This document shows positions 23,301 to 35,300 of a stretch of 64,000 bases of DNA, one piece after another. Each line of letters begins with the position of its first letter. Positions within the stretch are counted from its first letter, which is position 1. Location: the NCBI GenBank assembly GCA_024516035.1, contig CM044964.1, positions 18,047,084 through 18,111,083 of the forward strand, in the 5' to 3' direction. The notes beneath the pieces were generated by a model. It saw only the letters and a program-made list of their open reading frames with translations, did not search any database and had not been told where the DNA came from. The stretch is from Bactericera cockerelli. Taxonomy: Eukaryota > Arthropoda > Insecta > Hemiptera > Triozidae. Both the position numbers and the translations under genes were made by a program.

Positions 23301-26300
23301 CAGAGCTAAGCACACGATTAGCTTAGTGGTAAGGTACTCGCTTGCCATTTGGAAGGTCCCGGGTTCAAACCCCAGAGCCTTCAAAGATTTTTTATAAAAC
23401 AAATAATATAAGTTTTTTGTAAAGGATGCAATCGTGTTGACCCAGCATCTAAATGGAAAGTATCGTGTTACTTCTAGCCCATCAGAGTTGAAGAGTTGAG
23501 GCATACTACGACTCAGACCACATGCTACAGTAGCTGCTGTTTCATGGCCACAAAACATTCATCTTAAAAAATAAAAAAAACCTCGTATCTCTATTACAGA
23601 TTGCCATCTTTCACCCGATAGTGGAGTTACACCCTATGGTACATTGTAGCAGCAGTTCCCAACCTGTGGGCGCCGGGGGTCAGGGGAGCCCCAGTGTCAA
23701 ATTGGTGGCCCAACTGGACATGGCAGATATCAAGGTCACGTTTCCCATGCATCAAGAGCTGGTCAGATGCTTTCTAGAAGAAACAGGACAGACGTGCAAT
23801 GAAGAGCTAGTGACGAGTTTGTACAGGAAGGTTAGCGTGACCATAACAGGTACGTACTGATTCGTGTTTCCCCGTCCATCCGAACCGAAAATCAGTATTA
23901 TAGCAGAACCTGTGGATATAAGAAAATCTGAATATAAGAGAAGATTTTTCAGTTCAAATTAACCTCTCTGTAACGAAAAATAACCTATTTATAAGAAAAA
24001 CCTGAATATAAGAGAATTTTTTTTCGGTCCTTTAATTTCTCTTATATCTTGGTTTGTTGTTGTGGCCGCTCACTTAGTAGGCGGCCACAACGAGGACCCT
24101 GGCCTATACCCCAGACCCTGGTCCCTACAGCTTGATATAGACAATTTTCGGGACTCCGTTGTGGCCGCTTACATTCAATAGCATGGTTAGACTATTTTAC
24201 GAGGTATGGGCTCTAACTCAGGTTCCAGGGTGGGAAAAAATACATATGAACTCTGTTTCGTGTTAATATAGACCGGTTAGCTGGCGCTACTTGACGAGCG
24301 CTCGCCTCCCGGCGAGCTTGATAGGTAGGTCTCCGTTTTGTCCGCGCACTGACGAAATAAACATGCATCTGGCAAATATAAATTCAATATACCTACATAT
24401 AATTCAATCCCTCTGTTTTTTCCCCTTCTCAGATGTTGCAGTGATCACCTGTTCCGCCATAAAAACAGGAGACGACACAAAGAAACAGCTGGAACCAGTT
24501 TTGTCAGCACCGAAGCTGAGCGCGGTGATAACTAGCAATCAGTTTCATGAGGAGGAGGTGGCTAACTTCTGCAACCTGTTCAGTAGATCACAGGATGTAA
24601 GTAACTTCTCATGTACCGGAATCAGATTTGACCCACATTAATGTCCGAGGTTTGGCTTGGGGACGTTAAACCAGTGTTTCGCTAGAGGACTATAAGTACT
24701 ATAACCAGAGAACTGACAAGCCAAACCTAACAAGCCAGGTTAGCTTGCAATTTCCCAAGGTTTTAGTGACTTATATAGAAAAAGACCAAGTTCTCACGAT
24801 ATTTGATCTTTACATTACATTACATATTTACTGGGGGTCTTTTCTACATATAGAAGAAATTCCTGTGTGCTGCGTCCATTATTTAGAACTATTGCACCCC
24901 ATTCTGCTCACTCTTCACTTTCGAAGACATCTGCTGCCCTTAAGAAGTTTAGCAGGTGTTTTATGGGTTCCGAGTGTATTGTTTCCAACTCTTGCCCTGG
25001 ATATCCAAGAGTTTGGAGTCTTGTGAGTGCAAGTGCTGGGCACTCAAGTAGGATATGAGTGGCCGTTTCCTCACTCTCAAGACATTTTCTACACTCAACT
25101 GTGCCATTGTATACCCCAATGGTGTTTAAGTGTTTTCTCAGGGAACAGTGGCCTGTTAGTAGACCAACTATTTCTCTGATGTTTTTCCTACCCAGACTAG
25201 TGAGTTTTTGGGTTGTTGTTTTTAGAGGCTCTTTTATCATTTCCTTAGATTGCCTAAGTCCTATGACATTTTTCCAGTCCTTTTTGTGTCTATCTCGGAT
25301 CCAGTCAGTTATAGCTCCTTTTACTATACATTTAGGTATGGCAAGAGCAGGTTCTGGTCCGATATAGATTGTTTCTGATCCAGCTTTTGCAAGTTGGTCA
25401 GCTTTTTCATTTCCTTCTACACCAGTATGTCCTGGTACCCAGATTAACTGGATACTATTGGTTCTGGCTAATCTTTCGAGGGATCTTCTACATTCCCAAA
25501 CAAGTTTTGAACTTATTTGGTATGATGTTATAGCTTTAATTGCTGCTTGGCTGTCAGATAGTATTTTAATGTCTTTCTTAAAGAATCTCATTTCAATGCT
25601 TTTCTGCACAGCTATAAGGATGGCTAGGACTTCAGCTTGAAATACTGTGGCATGTTTTCCCAAGCCTACTTTAATTTGTTTCTTGGGATGTACGCCAAAT
25701 ATTCCTGCTCCTGTCCCATCCTTGGTTTTGGATCCGTCAGTATACCATACTACATCACCTTTTTTCATTTTTTCCTTTGTTCTCCAGTGTTCTCTAGAGT
25801 GTATTACTAGTTCTACTGGAGAGGTAAATATGTGTTTTTTTGGCATATAATCTGAGATCATAAGAAGCCTTTCATCTTTTACGATGGAGTTTATTCTGAC
25901 ATGTCCCAAATGGGGGTTTTTGGGTTTCCAGTGATTATTGCACTCTAGTCTATATGAAGCTGCTCTAGCCATCCCTTTGATATAAATATCAAGAGGGGGA
26001 AGGTCTAGTATTGCTTCTAGTGCTAGGGAGGGTGTGGTTCTCATAGCTCCAGTAATACCTAGACAAGCCTGCCTTTGTATCTTGCCTATCTTGGTTTTTG
26101 CTGTAACTTGTTCTACCTTTGGCCACCACACAAGGGAACCATAGGTAATTAATGGTCTAATTACCATGGTGTACAACCAGTAAACCATCTTTGGTTTTAG
26201 ACCCCAAGATTTCCCAAAGGTTCTTCTGCATGTATTCATGCAGATCTGCGCTTTGTTTACAACTTTTTCAATATGACTATTCCAGGTCAGTTTCTTGTCA

Positions 26301-29300
26301 AGTGTAACTCCAAGATACTTAACCTCATTAGCCATTATGAGTTCTGTACCAAACAATGTTGGTGTTTTTTCATTTCCCTTCATGACTTTCCTCGTAAAAG
26401 GAACAAGGGTAGTTTTTGAGGGGTTGACTCTTAGACTCTCTTTAATGCACCAGTTTTCAACTACTGTCAAAGCTTGCTGCATTAGATCTAAGCTCATTTC
26501 CATGTATTTCCCTAGGATTATTATGACAATGTCATCTGCATAACCTAGAGATAGGAATCCCATTCCATTGAGTTCTATCAGCAGTGAATCAACCACGAGA
26601 GTCCACAAAATGGGCGATAAGACACCACCCTGTGGACATCCTTTCGTGGTTTCCACTGCTAATGTTTCTTCATGTATGGTTGTTATAATTATTCTGCCTT
26701 TGAGCATAGTTTCAATCCATCTAATTAGAGATGAATTGATCTCTTTCTCTTCCGCAGCTTTAATTATTGATTTGAAGGATGTGTTATCAAACGCACCTTC
26801 AATGTCTAGGAATGCTGTAAGGGCAATTTCCTTATGTGCCAAGCTATTCTCAATTGAATGTACTAGTTTGTGTAGGGCTGTCTCTGTTGATTTGCCCGCT
26901 TGATAGGCATATTGATTCTCATGTATAAGAGCTTTTGCTTTTAACATGTCTTTCAAATTCCTGTCAATAATTTTCTCCATGGTCTTCATGACAAAGGAGT
27001 TGAGACTGATAGGTCTAAATGATTTTGCCTGACCATAATGTCCTTTGCCTGGTTTCGGTATAAAGATAACTTTAACTTGTCTCCAAACGAAAGGTAGGTA
27101 TCCCATTGCTATACTAGCTCTGTATATATATACCAGGTGAGGTATTAGTATATCCTGTGATTCCTGTAACATGCAAGGAAATATACCATCTACACCTGGA
27201 CTTTTAAATGCGCCAAATGTGTGAATGGCCCACTTGATTGAAGATGCTGTAATCAGCCATCTCGCGAATTTCCAGTCTTCTTTTTCTGGTCTTCTCCAAG
27301 GAGTTCCAGTTTGAGTGTCTGTTCTTTCGTAGGATCCAGGGAAGTGACAGTCTAGTAAAACTTTCATTGTCTCTTTTCCTGTTTTTGTGTACTCTTCATT
27401 AGAGTTTAGTAGGGTTCCAATAGGATTTATTGGAACTGTTTTTAGGATTTTATTTAGTCTACTTGTTTCTACTGTGTTCTCTATAGTTCCACAGAAGTTT
27501 CTAAATGATATCCTTTTTGCTTTTCTAACTTCTATGTTGTACTTTGTAAGTGCTGATCGGTATTCCGTCCACACGTTGTACTTCATAGCTATTCGAAAAA
27601 GTTTTCTAACATTTGCTCTTTGCTGAGCTAATGACGCATTCCACCATCTTGTTCTACCTTTACAGGTTTTCACGATTGGTGGATTGTTAATTTCATAGGC
27701 TACTTTCAGAGTATCTTGCAGATGTTCTGCATACTCATCAAGTTCCCTATGATTCTTAATATTATTATTTACAGGGCCAATAGTTTCTTCGAGAGTCTGC
27801 CGGAAATTAATCCAGTTAGTTCTGCGAGGATCTCTATATATTCCCTGTTCTTTAGTACTTCCCTCTATTTCAAAGTAGATGTGTTGATGGTCAGCCAGAG
27901 ATGGTTCCTTCAAAACCTCCCACTTTGAGATAGAGTTTGAAATGTGCTGAGTGCACAAAGTTATATCCAAAACCTCTTTTCTGTTAACAGTAATAAAAGT
28001 TGGTCTGTTTCCCTTATTTAACAAGAATAGGTTGTTACTTACCATAAAGTCCAGGAGATGATCTCCTCTCTCGTTGGTATTTGTGCTGTTCCAGATGACG
28101 TTGTGCGCATTTGCATCACAGCCAAGGATTAGCTGGATGTTCTCCTCGTGTGCATACTGGACCAGCTGTTGCACTTCCATCGTGGGTGGTGGTCTGGGTG
28201 AGTCATGGGGAAAGTATGCCGAGCCGATAATGACTTCATGTTCTCCTCCATGTGTTTTGTACTTTAGCTTCACTGCAACCAGGTCTTTCCCACAGAATTC
28301 CTGAAGCACTAAGAAGCTAGTGTTGTGTCTCTTGTGGAGTATGATACAGGTCCGAGGGGTTTCTAACATCCTTTTGTCATATATTAGAAAACCCCCAGAT
28401 TCTTTCAGCCCACATACTTTGTTCTTAACACACCAAGGTTCTTGGACAAGGACAAAGTCCAGGTCCATTACCTGGAATGTCTGAACAAGTTGGGCAGTGG
28501 CAAGCTTTTTATGCTGGATGTTGGCTTGAAGTACCTTCACCACCATCCTGCATTTGCTTGGGTTTCTTCTCAATTATAGAGAAGCTGATCTTGAAGAAGC
28601 TCAGGAAGAGCGAAAGCCCTCTGTCCTTTAGCTTCCTCAGCTCCTCTTCATTGAGTAGAAACACAACAGTTCTACCAACGGGTTCTGCTTTTGTGTTAAT
28701 TATTTTCCAGTCTTCTGTATTAATGCCCTTGTTTTGGACATTCAGATTCTGGAGAATAGTTTCTATTGCTCGGCTGTTAAGAGCAGCCGGCAATCTTGTA
28801 ATTACTTTAGTGGTGTTAAGTACCAATCTTGCGTCCCCCACCAGCAAGTTGATACCCTTCCACTCTTTTATTTTTCCTACACAGTCTATGAACCATTTCT
28901 GTGTAGGTATGTTTGAGCATGTGGCTACAAACGCACCATTTTCAATCCTGCTATTGAAGAATTGAGGACCATTACCATCTTCCAATGGTCTAATGTGTTC
29001 CTCCATCTTCTCCAGCAGGTCACTCAGATCATCTTCTGACAGCTTGCTTTCAGGAAATCCTTCCAGCCATGCTGCCATCTTGATGGTCTTGAGTGAAGCG
29101 CTATAAGAAACCTTAAGTTTCTTCTTATCAGCGTCTTTTGATGGTGTACTATCCTCTGATCTCTGTCTTTTAAGAGCAGTTTCAGAGGTTTTTACCACTG
29201 GAGATGCCGTTGAAGAAGTACTACTCTTCCCTGGTTTCTCCAGTGTCCAAGTTCCCGCAGCCATCTTTCTTGCTTTTTTGAGCTTTCTGGTTTGGGAAAG

Positions 29301-32300
29301 TGTTAACTTTGGTTTCAACGAGAGTCTACCAAGTTTATTTGTTGCATTTTTTGTGTTACTGTCTGACAAACTGTCTTCAGTAACTGCAATGTTTAAATCT
29401 TTGCAAGCCTGCGCACTGGCTTCTTGCAAGATTTCTTCATCTGAATCTACAGCCATCGATAGAGATTCTGTAGTTTCAGATGAAGTGGGAAGAATAGGAG
29501 TCTCAGCAGTGACCTGCTCAGATTGAGCTTCCACTGCTGAGGGGGATATAGAGGGGTTAGGATTTAAAGGAGGATTGGGTTGAGTTTGATTTGAAGGGGG
29601 GTTCATAGTTGTTCCCACGAGAAGCAAGGGATGAGGAGGTCCACCAGGGAAGCGCCCCGCTTTCCAAGGTAAGGGTGAATACTCTGAAGGGCCCCAGGTA
29701 TTCAGAGGTGTATATTAGCGATCAAGTTTAACCCCTTGACCATTCAGCCCTCGGCATATACATAACCTTGGCTTAGGTGTGGTTATCACTAGCTCAACCT
29801 GTAAGTATAAGATCAAATGTATATTATCTGTTCATCAGATTTCAATATCTGATTAGTATATTGAGAACCCTTTGCGTACTTGATTGATCCTGGTGATATT
29901 AAATTGTTAGTTGCTAAAAAGAATCCAGGGAACAGGGCTTATCGAATTGTCAGAGATTGAAAAATCTCATTTCCCCTGTGAGAGCAAACAAACGTAAATT
30001 CAGGATGTGCACAGTACGCAAAGTGTTCAATGTGGGATATACCGACCACCCGGTCCTGGGCAGAACTCAGCCATTACATACTAGCATGCAGCATGCAATG
30101 TTACCAGCCCCCGGGAACGTGCGCATACACGTGCACGTGGACCCGCCTGTCCAGAATTATCTAGGTGCACACAGTTACAGCATTCGCCCCCTGTGTACCC
30201 TAGACCGAGGGCCATATTTGATCTTACTCATACCTTGTCAGGAAAAATGAGTAGCTACTGTGATGTGAAGCAGCGAACAGATTTATAGGCCAAAAACAAG
30301 ACATTGTATATTAAAGTGGTGAATTCCTATGATTCTGCGCTACCCTCTAAAATTGTTACATAATATCACAAAAAATTTTTTTTAATAGTATAATCATAGC
30401 GTGTAGAATTAAGAAGTGTGGAAACCACCCCCCGCCGGTCTACATCGTGGCGTCTTCAGAGCTAGTATCGCAAAGGAGTCTCCTCTCCTCGTCCCTCACC
30501 CGTATCAAATGTAAACATAAACATAAATATATCAAATGTAAACATAAATAGACCCCGAGAAATATTCTACTCCTTTGCGATGGTGTCGCGCTATGTGGCG
30601 TTTCCATGCAACTGGGGTTCGTTTCCACACTTCTTAATTTTACACGCTATGGTATAATCATAGCGTGTAGATTTAAGAAGTGAGGAAACGAACCCCAGTT
30701 GCATGGAAACGCCACATAGCGCGACACCATCGCAAAGGAGTAGAATATTTCTCGCGGTCTATTTATGTTTATGTTTACTTTTTGATATATTTATGTTTAC
30801 ATTTGATACGGGTGAGGGACGAGGAGAGGAGACTCCTTTGTGATACTAGCGCTGAGGACGCCACGATGTAGGCCGGTGGGGGTTGTTTCCACACTTCTTA
30901 GGTATAATTTTAAATTTTGCGTGACATAAATTCATGTGCTTGTCCCGTTCAAAGATTCATTTATTTAATTGACATCACAAGTGTTTTGTGAGCTTTGTGA
31001 ATATATTGATTGTTATTGCATATCCATGCCCAGATGACTAATGCACCCACCCAGGACTTGCAGTTCTCTCTCTCCAACAAGAACGTGCAACTAGACTGCA
31101 CTGTGGACTCTGTGCAGCTGCACATCAACTTGCAGACCTACCACGTGACGTCACACGTGCTGACGTCGCTGTCGACAGTCCTGGGGAAAGCACCTGGACC
31201 TCAGCAGCGAACATGGCTGTCTCAGGAGACCACTGATTACAGTGAGTATATCCTCTCAGAATGGAGAATAAGCATCATTGGGATCCTGAACCCAAGAGAA
31301 GCACTTATTCAACACAATCTAATCAAAAGGCTTCTCAAACTTTCTGAGAAGCTTAAACTTGATTAGATAACGAAGCTAAATCTTCCACACACAATGTGGC
31401 TGAGGTGTATGGGCAACCCAAACCTATAAGAAGACTTGGCTTTATGAAAGGAAATTAAATGAGTATGCTTGTGGTGAATGATAGAATGTGTTCAACGCCT
31501 TCATTTGTGATCAATTCCATGAATAATAATATCGCATTATTTATTCTGTCCTTTTAGGACTATTTTTTTTCTCAAAATACATCAACAATTAATTAGGTAC
31601 ATAATAGTATGCATCCTAATAAGAAATTAATGATGTGAAGGGTTAAAAATAAAGAAATATAAATAAATGTAAAGATAATTAAAATAAAAATAATATTGTT
31701 CTAATGGTTTTGTAAAAATAAATCAGGTTTATCTTCTAGGTCAACAATCTAGGTTCTAGGTTCTTGTAGATTGTCATGGCGGCTATTCTCATTTTTCTAG
31801 CAGTAAGCCTACGATGTATTATTATGTGGTCCAAATACCAAATGGGGTCATTTTGGGATTTGGAATTCAGGCAAACCTGCTTATAAAAGAACTTGTTTTA
31901 ACATCTAGCATAGGAAAAACCCCGGAACTGTCACATGATTTTACTTCAGGGTAGCATATAAGAGAACTGGATGTACATGTAAGAGAACAATTTCCAGGTT
32001 AAATTTACCTCTCCTAAGAGAAAAAAACCCCCACGGAAAAAAATTACCTAAGGGAAAAAAAACCTCTTTATAAGAAAAATCTGGGTATAAGAGAAAAATT
32101 TCCAGTCCCTCGAGTTGTCTTATTATATCCAGGTATGCCTTTATATCAAATGATGTAGGTGCTATTTTTAACGTCTTCATGTGTGATCAATGCTATAGAG
32201 CTACTTCCTTCCAACCGACATCAGTAGATTTACGAGTACAAGGCGATCGATTCATAACCTAGAAGCCGGTATCAGTGACACAAAATATGTGATAAAAAAA

Positions 32301-35300
32301 TATTTTTCACGTCATCATCTGTGACCTATTCCATGAAGCTTACAGCCGTATTTATGAACAGAAAACGCTGTTTGAGCATGGTCTGAAGCATGATTTCCTT
32401 TAATTTTATTGGCCAATACCTTCCTTGAGACATTGCTCCGACAAAATTCGCTGTTCATAAATACGGGTGTTAGTCCTGTGAATAAGGGAGCAATCCTGAA
32501 TAAGCAGTCCTGGACAAGGCGGGGGAAATGTGAGAAAGAGGATGGTGGGCTTGTAACTGGGTAATTACAAGCTCTATAAAGTGCCATTCTCGCCAGCACC
32601 CATTTCCCTGTCAGGCGAGTCTTTGGCGCCATAACCATTGCACACCCACTCCGTAGCGTCTGATCTCCAGAGGAGCGGCTACATCATCAACTCCAGATAA
32701 ATGGAGGAACCCATTCAAGTGTCAACGGCTTTCAAGGCGGATGAGCACGTATATGGAGGGCACTCTCTTTCCCTGAAGGCGGATGATTCGAAGTACTCGA
32801 ACAACGGCATGAGCTATGACCGGGAAGCAGCTGTCATAGTACTGTCTGTAGGTGGAGACAATGAATTGTCGGTACAGCTATAGTTTAGATAGTAGCAGGC
32901 GATTTTGGAATCCAAGATTACGGTTACTACACTGCGATGTGGTGGCAAGGAGAACCCTCCATATTATTAATCTCACGTGCAATAATTCTCTACAATGATG
33001 TCTCTATCTACTTCAAAAAAATCCGGGAGAGGACCTCAATCGGATTCCCGGGAGGTCCCTGATTTAGATATAGCCGTCCGTAAAGAAAGCATAAAACAGA
33101 ATGTTTTAAAAATTGGCACTTGGAACGTAAGATCTCTGGGAAAAACTGGAAAATTAGAAAATTTGATTCTCGAAATGACACGACTGAAAATGGATATTGT
33201 TGGAATAAGTGAAGTAAGGCAAGAAGAACCTACAGATTATTGGACTATCAACCACAGAGTCATCTATTCTGGCTATGAAAAACATATTGGGGGAGTGGGT
33301 GTTGTTTTAAACAAAGAATGGGGAAAACGGGTCAAAAGTATTGTATTGCTAAACCACAGACTGATGCTAATCAAGTTGTACATAAATGACAAAGAAGAAC
33401 TCACCATCATTCAAGCATACTTTCCAACAAGTGACACGCAGAAATACCCTGAGGAAAAAGTAGAGGAGGTATATGAGCAAATGGATGAACTGCTAGAATT
33501 GGTCAACGACAAAGACTCACTAATAATTCTTGGTGATTGGAATGCGTCTGTGGGAGGAAGTAGAAAAGATGATAATATCACAGGATTGTTTGGTTTTGGA
33601 GAAAGAAATCAAAGAGGACAGCGGCTTATCGATTTTTGCAAAGAGAAAGATTTCATTATCACAAACACGCTGTTTCAACAACCTAGTAATAGAAGATATA
33701 CGTGGACAAGACCAACTGACAAAAGAAAATTTCAGATTGACTACATCATAACAAGAAGAAAAGACCAAAAATGTGTTCTACAAAGTAAATCTTATCCAGG
33801 AGCTGATGTTAATAGCGACCATAATCTGGTTTCGATGAAGTTCAGACTCAAGTCAAGAAAACAATTTAGAAACGTGAGCAACAAAAAGAAATTTGATGTA
33901 ACCAAACTCAATATTGATTCACTTAAATCCTGTTATCAAGAAAATGTTAAAGAAGAATTGAATAATATTAGTGAAGTCCCTGATACCATTAATGAAAAAT
34001 GGACAGTATTTAAAAGCTCTATATTAAAAGCTGCAGAAAAAGCACTAGGAACACCACAGAACTTACCAAGAAGACCATGGATTACAAACAAGATAATTAA
34101 CCTAATTGAAGAACGAAGGAAAGTGAAGAATGCAAACAATATTGAAGGAAAAATCAAATACAGGTACCTGAAAAATCTAATCAACAGAGAAGCAAAAATA
34201 GAAAAAGAAAAGTGGCTTAAGGAATTATGTGAAGAAGTTGAAGAAAATATGAGGTCCGGAAGATTAGAAAAAGGATACAATATGATTAGGAAGTATTTTG
34301 GGAAAAGGAAAATGATGAGTGAATCAATCAAAGATGAAAATGGAAAACTACTTATAAATGAAAACGATATCGTGAACAGATGGAAACAGTATATTGAAAA
34401 TCTATATGATGACACAGATGAATTACAAGAACTGAGAATGGATGAAGAAGAAGAGATTGACGAACCAGAGATAAGTAGAGAAGAATTTGACCTTGCATTG
34501 AAATCCCTTAAAAACAAAAAGGCATGTGGTAATGACCAGATACCAGCAGAATTGTTAAAAGCTTTAGACGAAGACATGAAAGAACTTATGTTGTCAATGA
34601 TTAGGGAAATGTATGAAACTGGGATGGTACCAAGAGATTTTCAAGAAAGCGAAATTGTACTCATACCAAAGAAAGCGAAATCAAAGAAATGTGAAGATCA
34701 CAGAACACTTAGCCTACTATCTCATAGCTCCAAGGTTTTAACAAATATCGTCAAGAAAAGGATTGAACGGAAAATAGACGTAAATTTAAGTGAAGACCAG
34801 TTTGGTTTCCGATATGGAAAAGGTACCAGAGAAGCCATCCTATCTCTAAGGCTGATTGCAGATGAGAGCATTAGAGTAAAAAAACCACTCTATGTAGCAT
34901 TTGTTGACTTACAAAAAGCGTTCGATAATGTGAATTGGAATGTGATGATGGATATACTGAAAGAAATCGAAATAGGAAAGAAAGACAGAAGAATAATTTA
35001 CAATCTTTATAAAGATCAAGTAGCAGGTATCCAAGTAAAGAATAGCATAAGAAAAACAGCTAAAATCAAAAAAGGAGTGAGGCAAGGCTGCAACTTGTCA
35101 CCATATCTGTTCAATATCTATATTGAAAAGGCCATCAACGAGATAAAAGAATGCTGTACCGGAATACTTTTAAATGGAACTAGAATCCAGATGTTAAGGT
35201 TCGCAGACGATATTGCAGTACTTGCACCTGACGAAATCAACCTAAAAAGAACATTGGAATATATGAATGAAGTACTACATAAATACAAGATGAAAATCAA

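Larger units (their letters stand above)
24805..29800 (-). mobile_element. Full-length RNase-H-bearing LINE (I/LOA/R1-like) in intron 13
   Basis: A minus-strand non-LTR retrotransposon with two long intact ORFs. The 3' side ends in short TGTAA-type repeats (seen on the + strand as TTACATTACATTACA at about 24810-24825) after a brief 3'UTR. The 5' end is not exactly defined and lies somewhere near 29650-29850. No target duplication was recognised. Intact ORFs suggest recent activity. It lies antisense to Vps13B. Confidence 0.85.

Noticed and set aside
30440..30871. 62-63-codon ORFs ending RVRDEERRLLCDTS...EDATM on both strands
   Set aside because: Same frame duplicated by the inverted MITE pair; low complexity and no homology recognised.
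33936..34577. Minus-strand 213-codon frame, and others, inside the RTE-like ORF
   Set aside because: Composition (Ser/Phe/Ile-rich) is that of an antisense shadow of the LINE ORF.
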